Positions 53,089-62,500 of a stretch of 64,000 bases of DNA are shown here, piece by piece. The stretch comes from an uncultured Bacteroidales bacterium (lineage in GTDB: Bacteria > Bacteroidota > Bacteroidia > Bacteroidales > UBA932): the NCBI GenBank assembly GCA_944326325.1, contig CALVDQ010000001.1:372001-436000 (forward strand), read 5' to 3'. The translations under genes were made by a program, and so were the position numbers. Every line of letters begins with the position of its first letter. The first letter of the stretch is position 1. A model generated the notes under the pieces. The model worked only from the letters and a program-made list of their open reading frames with translations, was not told the DNA's origin and did not search any database.

Positions 53089-55824
53089 ATGAGAATATTC
53101 GGATTATCTATGATAGCAGCGGCTTCTCTCGTCCTTTTTTCCTGTACGAAAGAGGAGCTGAAGGATGATTCTTCCCAAAGCCAGGAAGAGACTCCGGTGC
53201 CGGAAGGCTTCGTGGCGAAGACTTTTACGGCTGCCGTCTCGGAGCTTACCAGGGCGGCTTTTACAGGGACCCGGGTAAATTGGGAAGATACGGACAGGAT
53301 TGCCGTATATGACGGGACAAACATGAATGAGTTCACGGTCCGGTCCATCGAAAACGGTCTGGCCGTGTTTGAAGGGGCGGTGACGGAAGGCTCTGATGAA
53401 TTCTATGCCGTATTCCCGTACACCGCAGCTTCCGGAACCATGCCTGCAGAGGACGGGACCGTGAGTGTCATTGTCCCTTCGGAACAGAAGGTCGGAGAGA
53501 CGACTTCGGACACCGGGGCCATAGTGTCGGTCGCCAAAGCCGACGATGTGGACCATTTCCAGTTCAGGAACATTGTGTCCATGGTAAAAATCAGCGTCCC
53601 TGATGGGGTGACTTCCGTGAAGTTCAGTGCTGACGGCGTAAAACTTTCCGGTGCATGCACCGTGAAGGTCGGGGAGACGGCGCAGGGCGCGCAGGGAGAG
53701 TCTGTAACCCTTGTGCCCGACACTGAAAACGGCATGTTCACTGCCGGGGAATACTGGATTTCAGTTGTTCCGGCTTCCCTTACGGACGGATGCCGGGTAG
53801 AATACGAGGGCAATGGGCAGACGGCTTCGGTAGAGGTCCCGGGAGCCCTGGATCTCGTCCGGAATACAAGTCTTGACATTACGGCAGAGACTGCGGAGGT
53901 GCCATGGGTGAAGACCTCCATATCCACGGCTGCCGAGCTCCTGGCTTTTGCCGCCGCCTCGGATACCTACACTGCCGAGGATCTTGTCGTGCTCGGGGCG
54001 GACATCGACATGTCCGGGAAGACGTGGACGCCGTTTGTCCTCGGGTGCCAGTTCGACGGGCAGGGCCACAGGATCTACAACCTGTCCGCCACAAGCGGCA
54101 CGGTGATCTCTGAAGTTGCGTCCGGAGCGGTGCTGAAGGATGTTGTCTTCGGGTCCAGTGACGGGACAGCCTATGACGGGACCAGTGTCATCAGTCTTTC
54201 CGGGCCGTCCGAGAACACGGGCCTTGTCGGGAGGAACAGCGGCACATTGGATAATGTGACCTCGTATGTTCCCGTAACGGCCGAGTACAGCGGGGAAATC
54301 GCCGGCAACGAGGTCAGGATAGGCGGGCTTGTGTCCAGCAACTACGGGACAGTCAGGAACAGCCGGGCCCACGGAAACATCACGGTGACCGGAACCATCA
54401 ACAAATACGTCTATGCCGGAGGCATAACCGGGTGGTTCTCCTCGTCGGGGATATCTGTAGAGTCATCAGTGAATACTGGAGACATCACGGTCAATTCTGA
54501 CAAGCTCCAGGGAGTCGGTGGCATTGCAGGCATGTTCCAGGGCGGGAACATCACCGGCTGCGACAATTCCGGTAAGATAACAGTCACGGATGCTGACAAG
54601 GGGAGCTATTGCGGAGGCATCGTCGGCTTTATCCAGATACGGTCCGAGTCTCCATCCACGATATCGGACTGTGACAACACAGGTGAATTCGACATGGACA
54701 ACGATGATATCCGCGGACTTGGAGGGATAGCCGGGGTTATCCACGGTTATGCCCAGTCCGGAGTCACGATCAGCGGCTGCACGAACAGTTCCCCGGTGTT
54801 CATCAGCAAGGGTCACCGCAACCTGTCCGGGGATAAGGGCATCGGCGGGATACTCGGACTGTCCACCAGTTCAACCAACAAGCAGCACAGGATAGTCTCC
54901 TGTGCCAACTCGGGAGCAGTCTATTATAAGGACAAGAGGGGGCTCACTGCCATTGACGACGTGACCTATACTACGGCAGGCGGCATAGCCGGTATCCTCG
55001 TGGAGCAGATGGAGGTAACGGACTGCATCAATACTGGAGACGTATCATCAGACATGGCGTCCAACAACAATATCGGCGGGATTGCGGGTCTGATGTGGAA
55101 TACGACGAAGATATCGGGCTGTACCAACAGCGGAAATGTGACCCTTGACTTCGAGGTCGGGACAGCGGAAAGCCCGGGAGCCGGAGTACGGGCGGGTATC
55201 GGCGGAATCGCTGGCCTGATGCGTGGGTCGTCCTCACTTGAAGGCAATACAAACAACGGCTCTGTCAGCATGACCCTCCGGAATATCGGGAACCACTGTT
55301 CGGCAGGCGGCATGGCTGGAGTTGTCGAAGGCAGCATCACCCTTGCGGACAATATCAACAACGGTGCGGTCTCGAGTGATGTGGCCCAGACCTACAAGTC
55401 GGTCGGAGGAATCGTGGGACACGTGATGCAGAGCCTAACGATGACAAGGAATGAAAACTATGGAGACGTGACTGCGGTATCTTCTCTCACAAACGATGTC
55501 TTCGCAGGCGGACTTATAGGCCATATAGACTCCGGGTCAGCTTCAGTGCCGACCGTAGCCAACTGTACGGATTGCGTGTCAAACAGCGACGTCACTTCCC
55601 CTGCAAGGGCCGGGGCACTGTTTGCGATACTGATTAATTCAGAGTATTCTTCCGCATCGTTCACTGACTGCCGGATAGGAGGAACGGTCACTGGACTGGT
55701 CTTTGACGCCGCTCTCGGGACAGGGGCGCATACCATCACGGCAGAGAACCTTTCGGGCTGCGCCAAGAGCTATGTCGGAGGAAAGGCGACGTACAGCGAA
55801 ACCAATCTCCAGCTGGCTGAATAG
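53089..55824 (+). CDS. Fimbrillin-like lipoprotein fused to GLUG beta-helix repeats
   Basis: 911 residues. Lipobox LFSCTKEEL (Cys about 18). The first 270 residues look like a fimbrillin/Mfa-type domain: TRAAFTGTRVNWEDTDRIAVYDG, then YAVFPYTAA and a second sandwich. Residues about 280-890 hold a right-handed beta-helix with about eleven GLUG-type turns, each of the form GGIAG...CxNxGxV. Fimbrillin-like proteins are normally surface pilin or anchor subunits; the added helix suggests a stalk carrying a glycan-binding fibre. The same repeat type occurs in the three large lipoproteins of the first locus, but here with a different N-terminal domain. It closes the operon before a strong terminator. 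Confidence 0.83.
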   Translation: MRIFGLSMIAAASLVLFSCTKEELKDDSSQSQEETPVPEGFVAKTFTAAVSELTRAAFTGTRVNWEDTDRIAVYDGTNMNEFTVRSIENGLAVFEGAVTEGSDEFYAVFPYTAASGTMPAEDGTVSVIVPSEQKVGETTSDTGAIVSVAKADDVDHFQFRNIVSMVKISVPDGVTSVKFSADGVKLSGACTVKVGETAQGAQGESVTLVPDTENGMFTAGEYWISVVPASLTDGCRVEYEGNGQTASVEVPGALDLVRNTSLDITAETAEVPWVKTSISTAAELLAFAAASDTYTAEDLVVLGADIDMSGKTWTPFVLGCQFDGQGHRIYNLSATSGTVISEVASGAVLKDVVFGSSDGTAYDGTSVISLSGPSENTGLVGRNSGTLDNVTSYVPVTAEYSGEIAGNEVRIGGLVSSNYGTVRNSRAHGNITVTGTINKYVYAGGITGWFSSSGISVESSVNTGDITVNSDKLQGVGGIAGMFQGGNITGCDNSGKITVTDADKGSYCGGIVGFIQIRSESPSTISDCDNTGEFDMDNDDIRGLGGIAGVIHGYAQSGVTISGCTNSSPVFISKGHRNLSGDKGIGGILGLSTSSTNKQHRIVSCANSGAVYYKDKRGLTAIDDVTYTTAGGIAGILVEQMEVTDCINTGDVSSDMASNNNIGGIAGLMWNTTKISGCTNSGNVTLDFEVGTAESPGAGVRAGIGGIAGLMRGSSSLEGNTNNGSVSMTLRNIGNHCSAGGMAGVVEGSITLADNINNGAVSSDVAQTYKSVGGIVGHVMQSLTMTRNENYGDVTAVSSLTNDVFAGGLIGHIDSGSASVPTVANCTDCVSNSDVTSPARAGALFAILINSEYSSASFTDCRIGGTVTGLVFDAALGTGAHTITAENLSGCAKSYVGGKATYSETNLQLAE

Positions 55825-55841
55825 CGACGTTCCATCCCGTG

Positions 55842-55876
55842 GAGAGGGGCGGGCCAACTTTTGGCCCGCCCCTCTC
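55842..55876 (+). terminator. Very strong intrinsic terminator after the third SusC/D operon
   Basis: 16-base perfect arms (55842-55857 and 55861-55876), mostly G+C, close on a three-base loop and are followed by TGTTTTAG. It lies 18 bases after the stop codon. Confidence 0.9.
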
Positions 55877-55969
55877 TCTGTTTTAGTTATTTCAGGCGGT
55901 TCTCATCTACTCCTGAACCCGGACGCGTGACCCGTACAGGGCATAGAAAAGCATCACGAGCTCGCGACA

Positions 55970-56152
55970 AGGGCTATGGACCAGGTCCATGCCCCAGAGG
56001 ACCAGCCTCCCGTGTCCGAAGAACGAAAGCCCTTGTCCGGATTCCGCAAGCTCCATGGCATGGAGATTCACGTTCACGCCTACGGATACTTCTGTACCGA
56101 CATAGAAGAAAATGGCTATCACACCCAGGGTAAGATGGCGGAAAGACCAGAC
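55970..56152 (-). pseudogene. Remnant of a FucP/GluP-type sugar MFS transporter
   Basis: On the minus strand this stretch reads VWSFRHLTLGVIAIFFYVGT followed by EVSVG, which matches the conserved mid-protein membrane segment of FucP/GluP sugar-proton symporters (typically LGVIAIFxYVGAEVxIG). After that the match decays; LVLWGMDLV may be the echo of the next helix. Only about 60 of the roughly 420 residues remain, with neither start nor end of the gene. It lies downstream of a PfkB-family kinase on the same strand, the usual neighbour of such transporters, so a former sugar operon has been cut down here. Identification is by eye. Confidence 0.6.
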
Positions 56153-56323
56153 ACCATAGTATATCCCAGGCTCACTACCGTGGAGCCGCCCCTGTTCCAG
56201 ATGGGGGAGAAGGCTGCCGGACTTATTCTCGAAAAAATCAGGAACCATGACTGCCCGGACCGTACCGAGGTGGTGAATGCCGAGATAAGGATGCGGGAGT
56301 CTTCAGGACCTCCGGCCCCGTAA
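56150..56323 (+). pseudogene. C-terminal remnant of a LacI family regulator
   Basis: On the plus strand PRLTTVEPPLFQMGEKAAGL followed by ILEKIRN and IRMRESSG reproduces the last 50-55 residues of LacI-type regulators (TTVxQPxxxMGxxA, then a final strand with RxS). No DNA-binding or sensor part is present upstream, where the sequence is instead the opposite-strand transporter remnant. The junction of the two remnants is near 56150. It ends 27 bases before the stop of the kinase gene. Confidence 0.7.
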
Positions 56324-56350
56324 ACATGTGACTTGCAGCCGGCCCGGCAT

Positions 56351-57247
56351 CTATCTGGCGCGGCGGAGCAGTCCCTCCGGGAGAGCCGGCATGGCCCCGT
56401 CCATTGTGCAGACGAATGCCGAGACATCCACTGCCAGCCGGTGCGCTTCCCTTACATCCTTGCCGTTGAGCAGCGCGGCGATGAAGGCCCCCGTGAAAGA
56501 GTCTCCTGCACCGACAGTGTCTGCGACCTCTACTTTCGGCGTTTCCTCGAATGACTCCGACCCGGGCGTGAAGACGTGGCTTCCGCGTGTCCCGCAAGTC
56601 AGGATGAGCATCTTCAGCCCGAATTCCCGTACCGCCGACCTGCAGGCTTCCTTCATGTCCGCTGCGGGCAGGCCGAACATTCGGCTGACTATGACAAGTT
56701 CCTCGTCGTTTATCTTCAGGATGTTGCACCTGTCCAGGGACGCTTTTGCCGTCTCGGCGGAGTAAAAGTCCTGCCGTAGGTTTATGTCGAAAATTTTGTA
56801 TGTGCCTTCCCCGTCAGGCATTGTGTCCAGAAAACGCTGTATGGTCTCCTTCGATACCGGGCTTCTTTGTGCCAGCGAACCGAAGCATACGGCACGTGTC
56901 TCTCTTGCGAGCTTCTCAAGTTCCGGCGTGAAAGGTATGTTGTCCCAGGCCACGTTTTCCCTGATTTCGTAGCGCGGCACACCGGCACCGTCCAGGGTCA
57001 CCTGTACCGTTCCTGTGGGATGGTCTGTCCTTGCTATGAGGGTGTGGAGGCCCTTCCCCCTGAAATTCTCCAGGATTTCGTCCCCCAGGGCATCATTCCC
57101 GACCGCGCTGACTACGATGCTGTCCAGTCCGAACTGCGATACATGATATGCGAAATTGGCCGGAGCCCCTCCGATCTTCTTCCCTTCGGGCAATACGTCC
57201 CAAAGGGCTTCGCCGATGCCGACGATGTATTTTCTTTCCGTATCCAT
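56351..57247 (-). CDS. PfkB family carbohydrate kinase, fructokinase-like
   Basis: 298 residues from the ATG at 57247 (MDTERKYIVGIGEALWD). Typical ribokinase-fold marks: GEALWDVLPEG and GGAPANFAYHVSQFG near the start (substrate site) and DTVGAGDSFTGAF near the end with the catalytic Asp and anion hole. Length and motifs fit bacterial fructokinases, which make fructose-6-phosphate, but other sugars are possible. It is cytoplasmic. It follows nagB by 60 bases on the same strand; NagB also yields fructose-6-phosphate. Fragments of a sugar transporter and a LacI regulator just downstream suggest its original operon was lost. Confidence 0.88.
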   Translation of the reverse strand: MDTERKYIVGIGEALWDVLPEGKKIGGAPANFAYHVSQFGLDSIVVSAVGNDALGDEILENFRGKGLHTLIARTDHPTGTVQVTLDGAGVPRYEIRENVAWDNIPFTPELEKLARETRAVCFGSLAQRSPVSKETIQRFLDTMPDGEGTYKIFDINLRQDFYSAETAKASLDRCNILKINDEELVIVSRMFGLPAADMKEACRSAVREFGLKMLILTCGTRGSHVFTPGSESFEETPKVEVADTVGAGDSFTGAFIAALLNGKDVREAHRLAVDVSAFVCTMDGAMPALPEGLLRRAR

Positions 57248-57307
57248 GATAAAAAGCAAGGCCGATCCGGATTCCACTCCAAATGGAAATGCGGCGGAAT
57301 GTGTCTC

Positions 57308-58099
57308 TTACAGGTTATCCTTCTCGATGTCCTTGAAGTACCTGTAGGTGTTGACCTTCAGCTCTCCTGCCGCAAGTTCGTCGCAGACGATGATGCCGTG
57401 CGGATGGGCCTGCAGGGCGGAAAGCGTGCAGGCCTGCGAATAGGCGCCTTCCACGGCCTGCTGCAGGGCGCGGGCTTTCTTGTGTCCGAAAGCCAGTACC
57501 AGAACCTCCTTCGCATCGGTCACCGTGCCGACTCCCACTGTCAGGGCCAGTTTCGGCACCTTCGTGATGTCATTGTCGAAGAAGCGCGAGTTCACGAGGA
57601 TGGTGTCGTAGGTAAGGGTCTTTACTCGGGTGCGGGAAACGAGGGAGGAGAAAGGCTCGTTGAAAGCCAGGTGCCCGTCCTCGCCTACGCCGCCCATGAA
57701 CAGGTCTATGCCGCCGGCAGCCTCGATGCGGGCTTCGTACGATGCGCACTCGGCCTCGAGGTCCGGGGCATTGCCGTTGAGGATGTTGATGTTCTCCTTC
57801 GGTACATCCACGTGGTCGAAGAAGTTCCTTGCCATGAAGGAATGGTAGCTTTCCGGGTGTGATTCAGGAAGGCCGACATATTCGTCCATGTTGAAGGTGA
57901 TGACATTTCTGAAAGACACTTCACCGGCTTTGTTCATCCGGATAAGTTCCTTGTAGGTAGCTATCGGGGTGGAGCCTGTAGGAAGCCCCAGGACGAACGG
58001 CCTGTCCGTCTTCGCCGCCTTTTCCTTGATTTTTGATACTATGTAGTGCGCAGCCCAGACCGCGCCCTTCGCGTCGGTTTCGTTTATTATTACTCTCAT
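57308..58099 (-). CDS. nagB: Glucosamine-6-phosphate deaminase
   Basis: 263 residues, standard length. It converts glucosamine-6-phosphate to fructose-6-phosphate and ammonia in the cytoplasm. All key motifs are intact: LPTGSTP phosphate loop, NMDEYVGL with the catalytic Asp, and [14 protein letters not shown] with the Asp-His-Glu active-site group. It sits between a NagB-like/PIG-L fusion (54 bases upstream) and a sugar kinase, forming an amino sugar catabolic block. This is the active deaminase of the pair; the fused neighbour has lost matching residues. Confidence 0.97.
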   Translation of the reverse strand: MRVIINETDAKGAVWAAHYIVSKIKEKAAKTDRPFVLGLPTGSTPIATYKELIRMNKAGEVSFRNVITFNMDEYVGLPESHPESYHSFMARNFFDHVDVPKENINILNGNAPDLEAECASYEARIEAAGGIDLFMGGVGEDGHLAFNEPFSSLVSRTRVKTLTYDTILVNSRFFDNDITKVPKLALTVGVGTVTDAKEVLVLAFGHKKARALQQAVEGAYSQACTLSALQAHPHGIIVCDELAAGELKVNTYRYFKDIEKDNL

Positions 58100-58153
58100 T
58101 TCCTGTTTTGTATTTGGTTGTCGGTTTTTAAGAAATCCTGTATCCGTCCCGTA

Positions 58154-60070
58154 TCAGAACAGCTTGACAAAGACCTCGATGGCCTGGTATTCCGCCATAC
58201 CCAGTTCGTTGTAGAGACGGGCGGTGTTCTGCGTCCTGTCTTCGGCTCTCTGCCAGAATTCGCGGGAGTCGTCGCCCGGGAACGGCACTATGTCCTTCTG
58301 CGACACGTGCCTGTATATCGCGTGGCGCTTCTTTATGAGTTCGTCCGGGCTCAACGGCACTGCCATGTCCACCTTGCCGAGCTCCCACTCCATCCAGGCT
58401 CCCCTGTAGAGCCATACGTGGCATTCCTTCATCCAGGATTCGCCTTTGAGCTGGTCAAGGGCCTCGAGCACCGCCTCGGTACATACCCTGTGCGTGCCGT
58501 GAGGGTCGGCAAGGTCGCCTGCGAGGTAGATCTGGTGAGGTTTGACCTTGTTCAGGAGGTCTATGATGATGTCTATGTCTTTCTGTGTACGCTGGCCTTT
58601 CTTGATGCCGCCGGTCTCGTAGAACGGCAGGTTCAGGAAGTGTGCGTTGGTGTTCTCGTTGAGCCCGAAGGACCTCACGGCAGCACGGGCTTCCGCACGG
58701 CGGATGGCTCCCTTTATGTCAAGGAGTGCCCTCGGCTCCGGCTCTCCCGGCTTCTTGCTTGCGACGATGGCCTTCACCTCGTTGAACTTGTCTGCAAATC
58801 CGAGTTCGTGGGCGGTGTCCATGTGCTGGAGCACGACGTCGTCATGTACGGCTACGTTGCCGGAAGTCTCGTATGCCACGTGTACGTCGTGTCCCTGCTC
58901 CACGAGACGGATGAACGTACCGCCCATGGAGATGACGTCATCGTCAGGATGAGGGGAGAATACCACCACCCTCTTCGGGAACGGCTCGGACGGAACCGGC
59001 CTTGTGGAGTCGTCTGCGTTAGGCTTTCCTCCCGGCCACCCTGTGATGGTGTGCTGCAGGTCGTTGAACACGTCGATGTTTATCTTGTCGTAGGCCCCTT
59101 TCTGCTCGAGGAGCTCTCCGAGGGAGTTCTGTATGTAGTCCTGGTGGGTGAGCTTCAGGATAGGCTTGTGGACTGTCTCGCAGAGCCATACGACAGCCTT
59201 CCTGACGAATTTAGGAGTCCACTCGCAAGGCCCGACAAGCCACGGGGCGACTATGCGGGAGAGCATGCTGGCGGAGTTGTCATCAGTATAGAAACGGATG
59301 TTCTCGTGCTTCTGAAGGTAGGAGGCAGGGCAGGCAGCGGTTACAGGACCTTCCACTATGTCCTTGACTGCCTGTGCCTTGTCTTCGCCCCAGGCCATGA
59401 GGATGATTTTTTTCGCGCTCATGATGGTGGCGATGCCCACGGTGATGGCTGTCTTCGGGGTGTCGGCTATGTTGCCGTTGAAGTTCCTTGACTGCGCCTT
59501 GCGGGACTTGTAGGACAGGAGGACTGTCCTGGTGCGGCTCTTTTCCGACGAACCGGCCTCGTTGAAGCCGATCTGTCCCTGTTCCCCGACCCCGATTACC
59601 AGGAGGTCGAGTCCCGAGACGGCCTTGTCGTATTCCGCACAGTAGGCCGTTATCTTGTCTTTCGGAACCGTCCCGTCAGGGATGTGCACGTTTTCTTTCC
59701 TGACGTCCACATTGTTGAGGAACTCTTCATGGAGCCGGTGGTTGCGGCTCTGTGCTTCAGTCTTTCCTACCGGATAATATTCGTCAATGCTGAAAATCTC
59801 GACATCGGCGAAAGAGATGGCGCCTTCCTTGTATTTTGCGGAAAGCTCCCTATAGAGGCTGACCGGCGTCGCACCTGTCGTCAGTCCGAGCTTGAACTTG
59901 CCGCCGGTGTGCGATTTTATCGCCGAAATGATCATTGCGGCGATTTCCTTGCTCGCATCTTCCTGGTCTTCGTATATTTCAGCCGGGATTTTCTCGTAGC
60001 TGTGCAGAATGTCCGCCGGAAGATCTTTTTCAATGAGACCTCCGTCTTTCGGTAGTGTAAAGTGTTTCAT
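58154..60070 (-). CDS. NagB-like domain fused to PIG-L/LmbE deacetylase domain
   Basis: 638 residues. Residues about 35-270 are a NagB-type isomerase fold with LTTGATP and SIDEYYPV, but the active-site segment reads IGVGEQGQIGFNEAG: the Asp and His of the normal GxDGHxAFNEP are both Gln. Residues about 365-600 form a PIG-L (N-acetylglucosamine deacetylase/LmbE) domain with VVFSPHPDDDVISMGG and a later DPHGTH, giving the zinc His-Asp and His ligands. Similar fusions are common in Bacteroidetes and are often labelled glucosamine-6-phosphate deaminase. It is first in the block with nagB and could remove acetyl groups from amino sugars, while the first domain binds but may not deaminate. A TAAATTTG sequence at 60118-60111 lacks a -33 partner. 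Confidence 0.9.
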   Translation of the reverse strand: MKHFTLPKDGGLIEKDLPADILHSYEKIPAEIYEDQEDASKEIAAMIISAIKSHTGGKFKLGLTTGATPVSLYRELSAKYKEGAISFADVEIFSIDEYYPVGKTEAQSRNHRLHEEFLNNVDVRKENVHIPDGTVPKDKITAYCAEYDKAVSGLDLLVIGVGEQGQIGFNEAGSSEKSRTRTVLLSYKSRKAQSRNFNGNIADTPKTAITVGIATIMSAKKIILMAWGEDKAQAVKDIVEGPVTAACPASYLQKHENIRFYTDDNSASMLSRIVAPWLVGPCEWTPKFVRKAVVWLCETVHKPILKLTHQDYIQNSLGELLEQKGAYDKINIDVFNDLQHTITGWPGGKPNADDSTRPVPSEPFPKRVVVFSPHPDDDVISMGGTFIRLVEQGHDVHVAYETSGNVAVHDDVVLQHMDTAHELGFADKFNEVKAIVASKKPGEPEPRALLDIKGAIRRAEARAAVRSFGLNENTNAHFLNLPFYETGGIKKGQRTQKDIDIIIDLLNKVKPHQIYLAGDLADPHGTHRVCTEAVLEALDQLKGESWMKECHVWLYRGAWMEWELGKVDMAVPLSPDELIKKRHAIYRHVSQKDIVPFPGDDSREFWQRAEDRTQNTARLYNELGMAEYQAIEVFVKLF

Positions 60071-60217
60071 GATTTTATGTGTGTTTAATCTTTTTTGTCA
60101 TCAAATCATACAAATTTAGGAAATTTTTCCTTTCCCGGGATGGATATTAAGCAAAAATGTCCTACATTTATCAGATGTAACGACACTTGACTGATAACTT
60201 TAAAATTATAATTGAAA

Positions 60218-62416
60218 ATGATCGACCTGTTCTATCTGGTCCCTGCAGCGGCCGTCGCTGCTCTGGGTTTCGCATGGTATTTCTTCCGTCAGATGATGAA
60301 AGAGAGCGAGGGCTCGGCTACAATGAAGGAAATCGCGCTTTTTGTCAGGAAAGGTGCGATGGCCTACCTGAAGCAACAGTATAAGGTAGTGACCATAGTC
60401 TTCATCATCCTTGCTGTATTTTTTGCAATCCTCGCGTACGGCCTTGGCGTGCAGAACAGCTGGGTGCCGTTCGCATTCCTGACGGGAGGGTTCTTTTCCG
60501 GACTTGCCGGCTTTGTCGGGATGAAGACGGCGACCTATGCTTCCGCGAGGACGGCCAATGCCGCAATGCGCTCGCTTGACTCCGGCCTGAAGATAGCTTT
60601 CCGCTCGGGCGCGGTGATGGGACTCACCGTGGTAGGGCTCGGACTGCTTGACATTTCCCTGTGGTACATCATACTGGATCTGTTCGTGGAGGCCGAAGGT
60701 GCGCAGAAGCTTGTGATGATTACGACTACGATGCTGACTTTCGGCATGGGCGCTTCTACCCAGGCGCTTTTCGCACGTGTCGGAGGGGGTATCTACACCA
60801 AGGCGGCGGATGTCGGTGCCGACCTTGTGGGAAAGGTCGAAGCCGGTATCCCGGAGGATGATCCGAGGAATCCAGCTACGATAGCCGACAATGTAGGAGA
60901 CAATGTAGGCGATGTGGCCGGCATGGGGGCCGACCTGTACGAATCCTACTGCGGCTCCATCCTCGCCACTGCGGCACTCGGGGCGTCCGCTTTCTATGCG
61001 GCAGGGGAGGATATGCAGTTGAGGGCCGTATTCGCACCTATGCTCATAGCCGCCGTCGGGGTGCTGCTCTCGCTGGTCGGGATATTCGCCGTGAGGACGA
61101 AAGAGGGGGCCGGTATGGGCCAGCTCCTGAAGTCGCTCGGTCTGGGCACGAACCTGAGTGCGGTGCTGATAGCCGTGGCCACATTCGGGATACTGTATCT
61201 TCTCGGCCTGGAGAACTGGATCGGCATCTCGTTTTCCGTGATAACGGGGCTTGTCGCCGGAGTCATCATCGGCCAGTCTACCGAATACTATACGTCCCAT
61301 TCCTACAGGCCGACACAGAAACTTGCAGAGAGCTCGAAGACCGGTCCGGCCACGGTTATAATCTCGGGAGTCGGGCTCGGCATGATCTCTACCGCCATAC
61401 CTGTGGTGACCATCACCGTTGCCATCCTTATATCCTATCTGTGCGCGATAAATTTCGACTTCGCCAACCTGCTTTCGGCTGAAAACCTGAGTCTCGGACT
61501 TTATGGCATCGGCATAGCCGCAGTAGGTATGCTCTCGACCCTCGGAATCACCCTTGCCACTGATGCATACGGACCTATAGCTGACAATGCCGGCGGCAAT
61601 GCGCAGATGAGCGGGCTGGATCCGGAGGTACGCCGCCGTACCGATGTCCTCGACGCCCTCGGAAACACTACCGCCGCCACAGGCAAGGGTTTCGCCATAG
61701 GGTCTGCAGCCCTCACCGCCCTCGCCCTGCTGGCTTCATATATAGAGGAGATAAAGATAGGGCTTGTCCATATCGGCACGACGGTGATAGATGTGGCCGG
61801 CCGCAGTGTGGAGGTGGCTTCCGCAACGATCCCAGATCTTATGGAGTATTATCAGGTGAATCTTATGAATCCGATGGTCCTTTCAGGGGTATTCATCGGT
61901 GCCATGATGTCTTTCCTGTTCTGCGGGATGACGATGAATGCGGTAGGCCGTGCGGCGCAGAAGATGGTGGAGGAAGTGCGCAGGCAGTTCCGCGAGATCA
62001 AGGGTATCCTGACCCGTGAGGCTGTCCCTGACTATGCCCGCTGTGTGGAGATTTCCACCAGGGGAGCACAGCATGAGATGCTGCTTCCGTCCCTGATTGC
62101 CATCGTGGTGCCTGTCGTCGTGGGGCTTGTGTTAGGTGTGGCAGGCGTGATGGGGCTTCTGATCGGAGGTCTCGGCTCCGGCTTCGTGCTTGCAATCTTT
62201 ATGGCGAATTCCGGGGGTGCCTGGGACAATGCCAAGAAATATGTCGAGGAGGGAAACCTCGGTGGCAAGAATTCCGAGTGCCACAAGGCTACCGTCGTCG
62301 GTGATACGGTCGGTGACCCGTTCAAGGACACGTCCGGACCGTCCCTCAACATCCTCATCAAGCTGATGAGTATGGTATCCATCGTGATGGCAGGGCTGAC
62401 AGTCTGGATCCATTGA
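60218..62416 (+). CDS. hppA: Membrane-bound pyrophosphatase, K+-dependent type ion pump
   Basis: 732 residues from the ATG at 60218; the TTG six bases before is not needed. An integral membrane protein with about 16 helices that couples pyrophosphate hydrolysis to Na+ or H+ export. Active-site motifs are complete: TKAADVGADLVGKVEAGIPE, ADNVGDNVGDVAGMGADLYE, DAYGPIADNAGG, and late DTVGDPFKDTSGPS. The segment GNTTAATGKG has Ala where K+-independent pumps have Lys, which marks the K+-dependent class. That class contains the Na+ pumps, though ion specificity cannot be settled by this. It is alone between divergent and downstream genes; the 147 bases upstream hold no complete promoter match. Confidence 0.97.
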   Translation: MIDLFYLVPAAAVAALGFAWYFFRQMMKESEGSATMKEIALFVRKGAMAYLKQQYKVVTIVFIILAVFFAILAYGLGVQNSWVPFAFLTGGFFSGLAGFVGMKTATYASARTANAAMRSLDSGLKIAFRSGAVMGLTVVGLGLLDISLWYIILDLFVEAEGAQKLVMITTTMLTFGMGASTQALFARVGGGIYTKAADVGADLVGKVEAGIPEDDPRNPATIADNVGDNVGDVAGMGADLYESYCGSILATAALGASAFYAAGEDMQLRAVFAPMLIAAVGVLLSLVGIFAVRTKEGAGMGQLLKSLGLGTNLSAVLIAVATFGILYLLGLENWIGISFSVITGLVAGVIIGQSTEYYTSHSYRPTQKLAESSKTGPATVIISGVGLGMISTAIPVVTITVAILISYLCAINFDFANLLSAENLSLGLYGIGIAAVGMLSTLGITLATDAYGPIADNAGGNAQMSGLDPEVRRRTDVLDALGNTTAATGKGFAIGSAALTALALLASYIEEIKIGLVHIGTTVIDVAGRSVEVASATIPDLMEYYQVNLMNPMVLSGVFIGAMMSFLFCGMTMNAVGRAAQKMVEEVRRQFREIKGILTREAVPDYARCVEISTRGAQHEMLLPSLIAIVVPVVVGLVLGVAGVMGLLIGGLGSGFVLAIFMANSGGAWDNAKKYVEEGNLGGKNSECHKATVVGDTVGDPFKDTSGPSLNILIKLMSMVSIVMAGLTVWIH

Positions 62417-62463
62417 TCGGTATACCGGCTTTTGCCTGCTTTTTTGCCAGCCTGTCGTTAAAT

Positions 62464-62494
62464 TTGGAAATTAGTGCGGAAATTCATAGCTTTG
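62464..62494 (+). promoter_or_regulatory. Predicted promoter of metX-metY
   Basis: TTG at 62464-62466 (part of TTTG), a 20-base spacer, then TAGCTTTG at 62487-62494, a full match. The predicted start is near 62501, leaving an unusually long leader of about 180 bases before metX. Confidence 0.65.
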
Positions 62495-62500
62495 CGTCCG

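Noticed and set aside
58046..59491. Open frame of about 481 codons opposite the PIG-L fusion gene
   Set aside because: Shadow frame; the minus strand carries NagB-like and PIG-L motifs.
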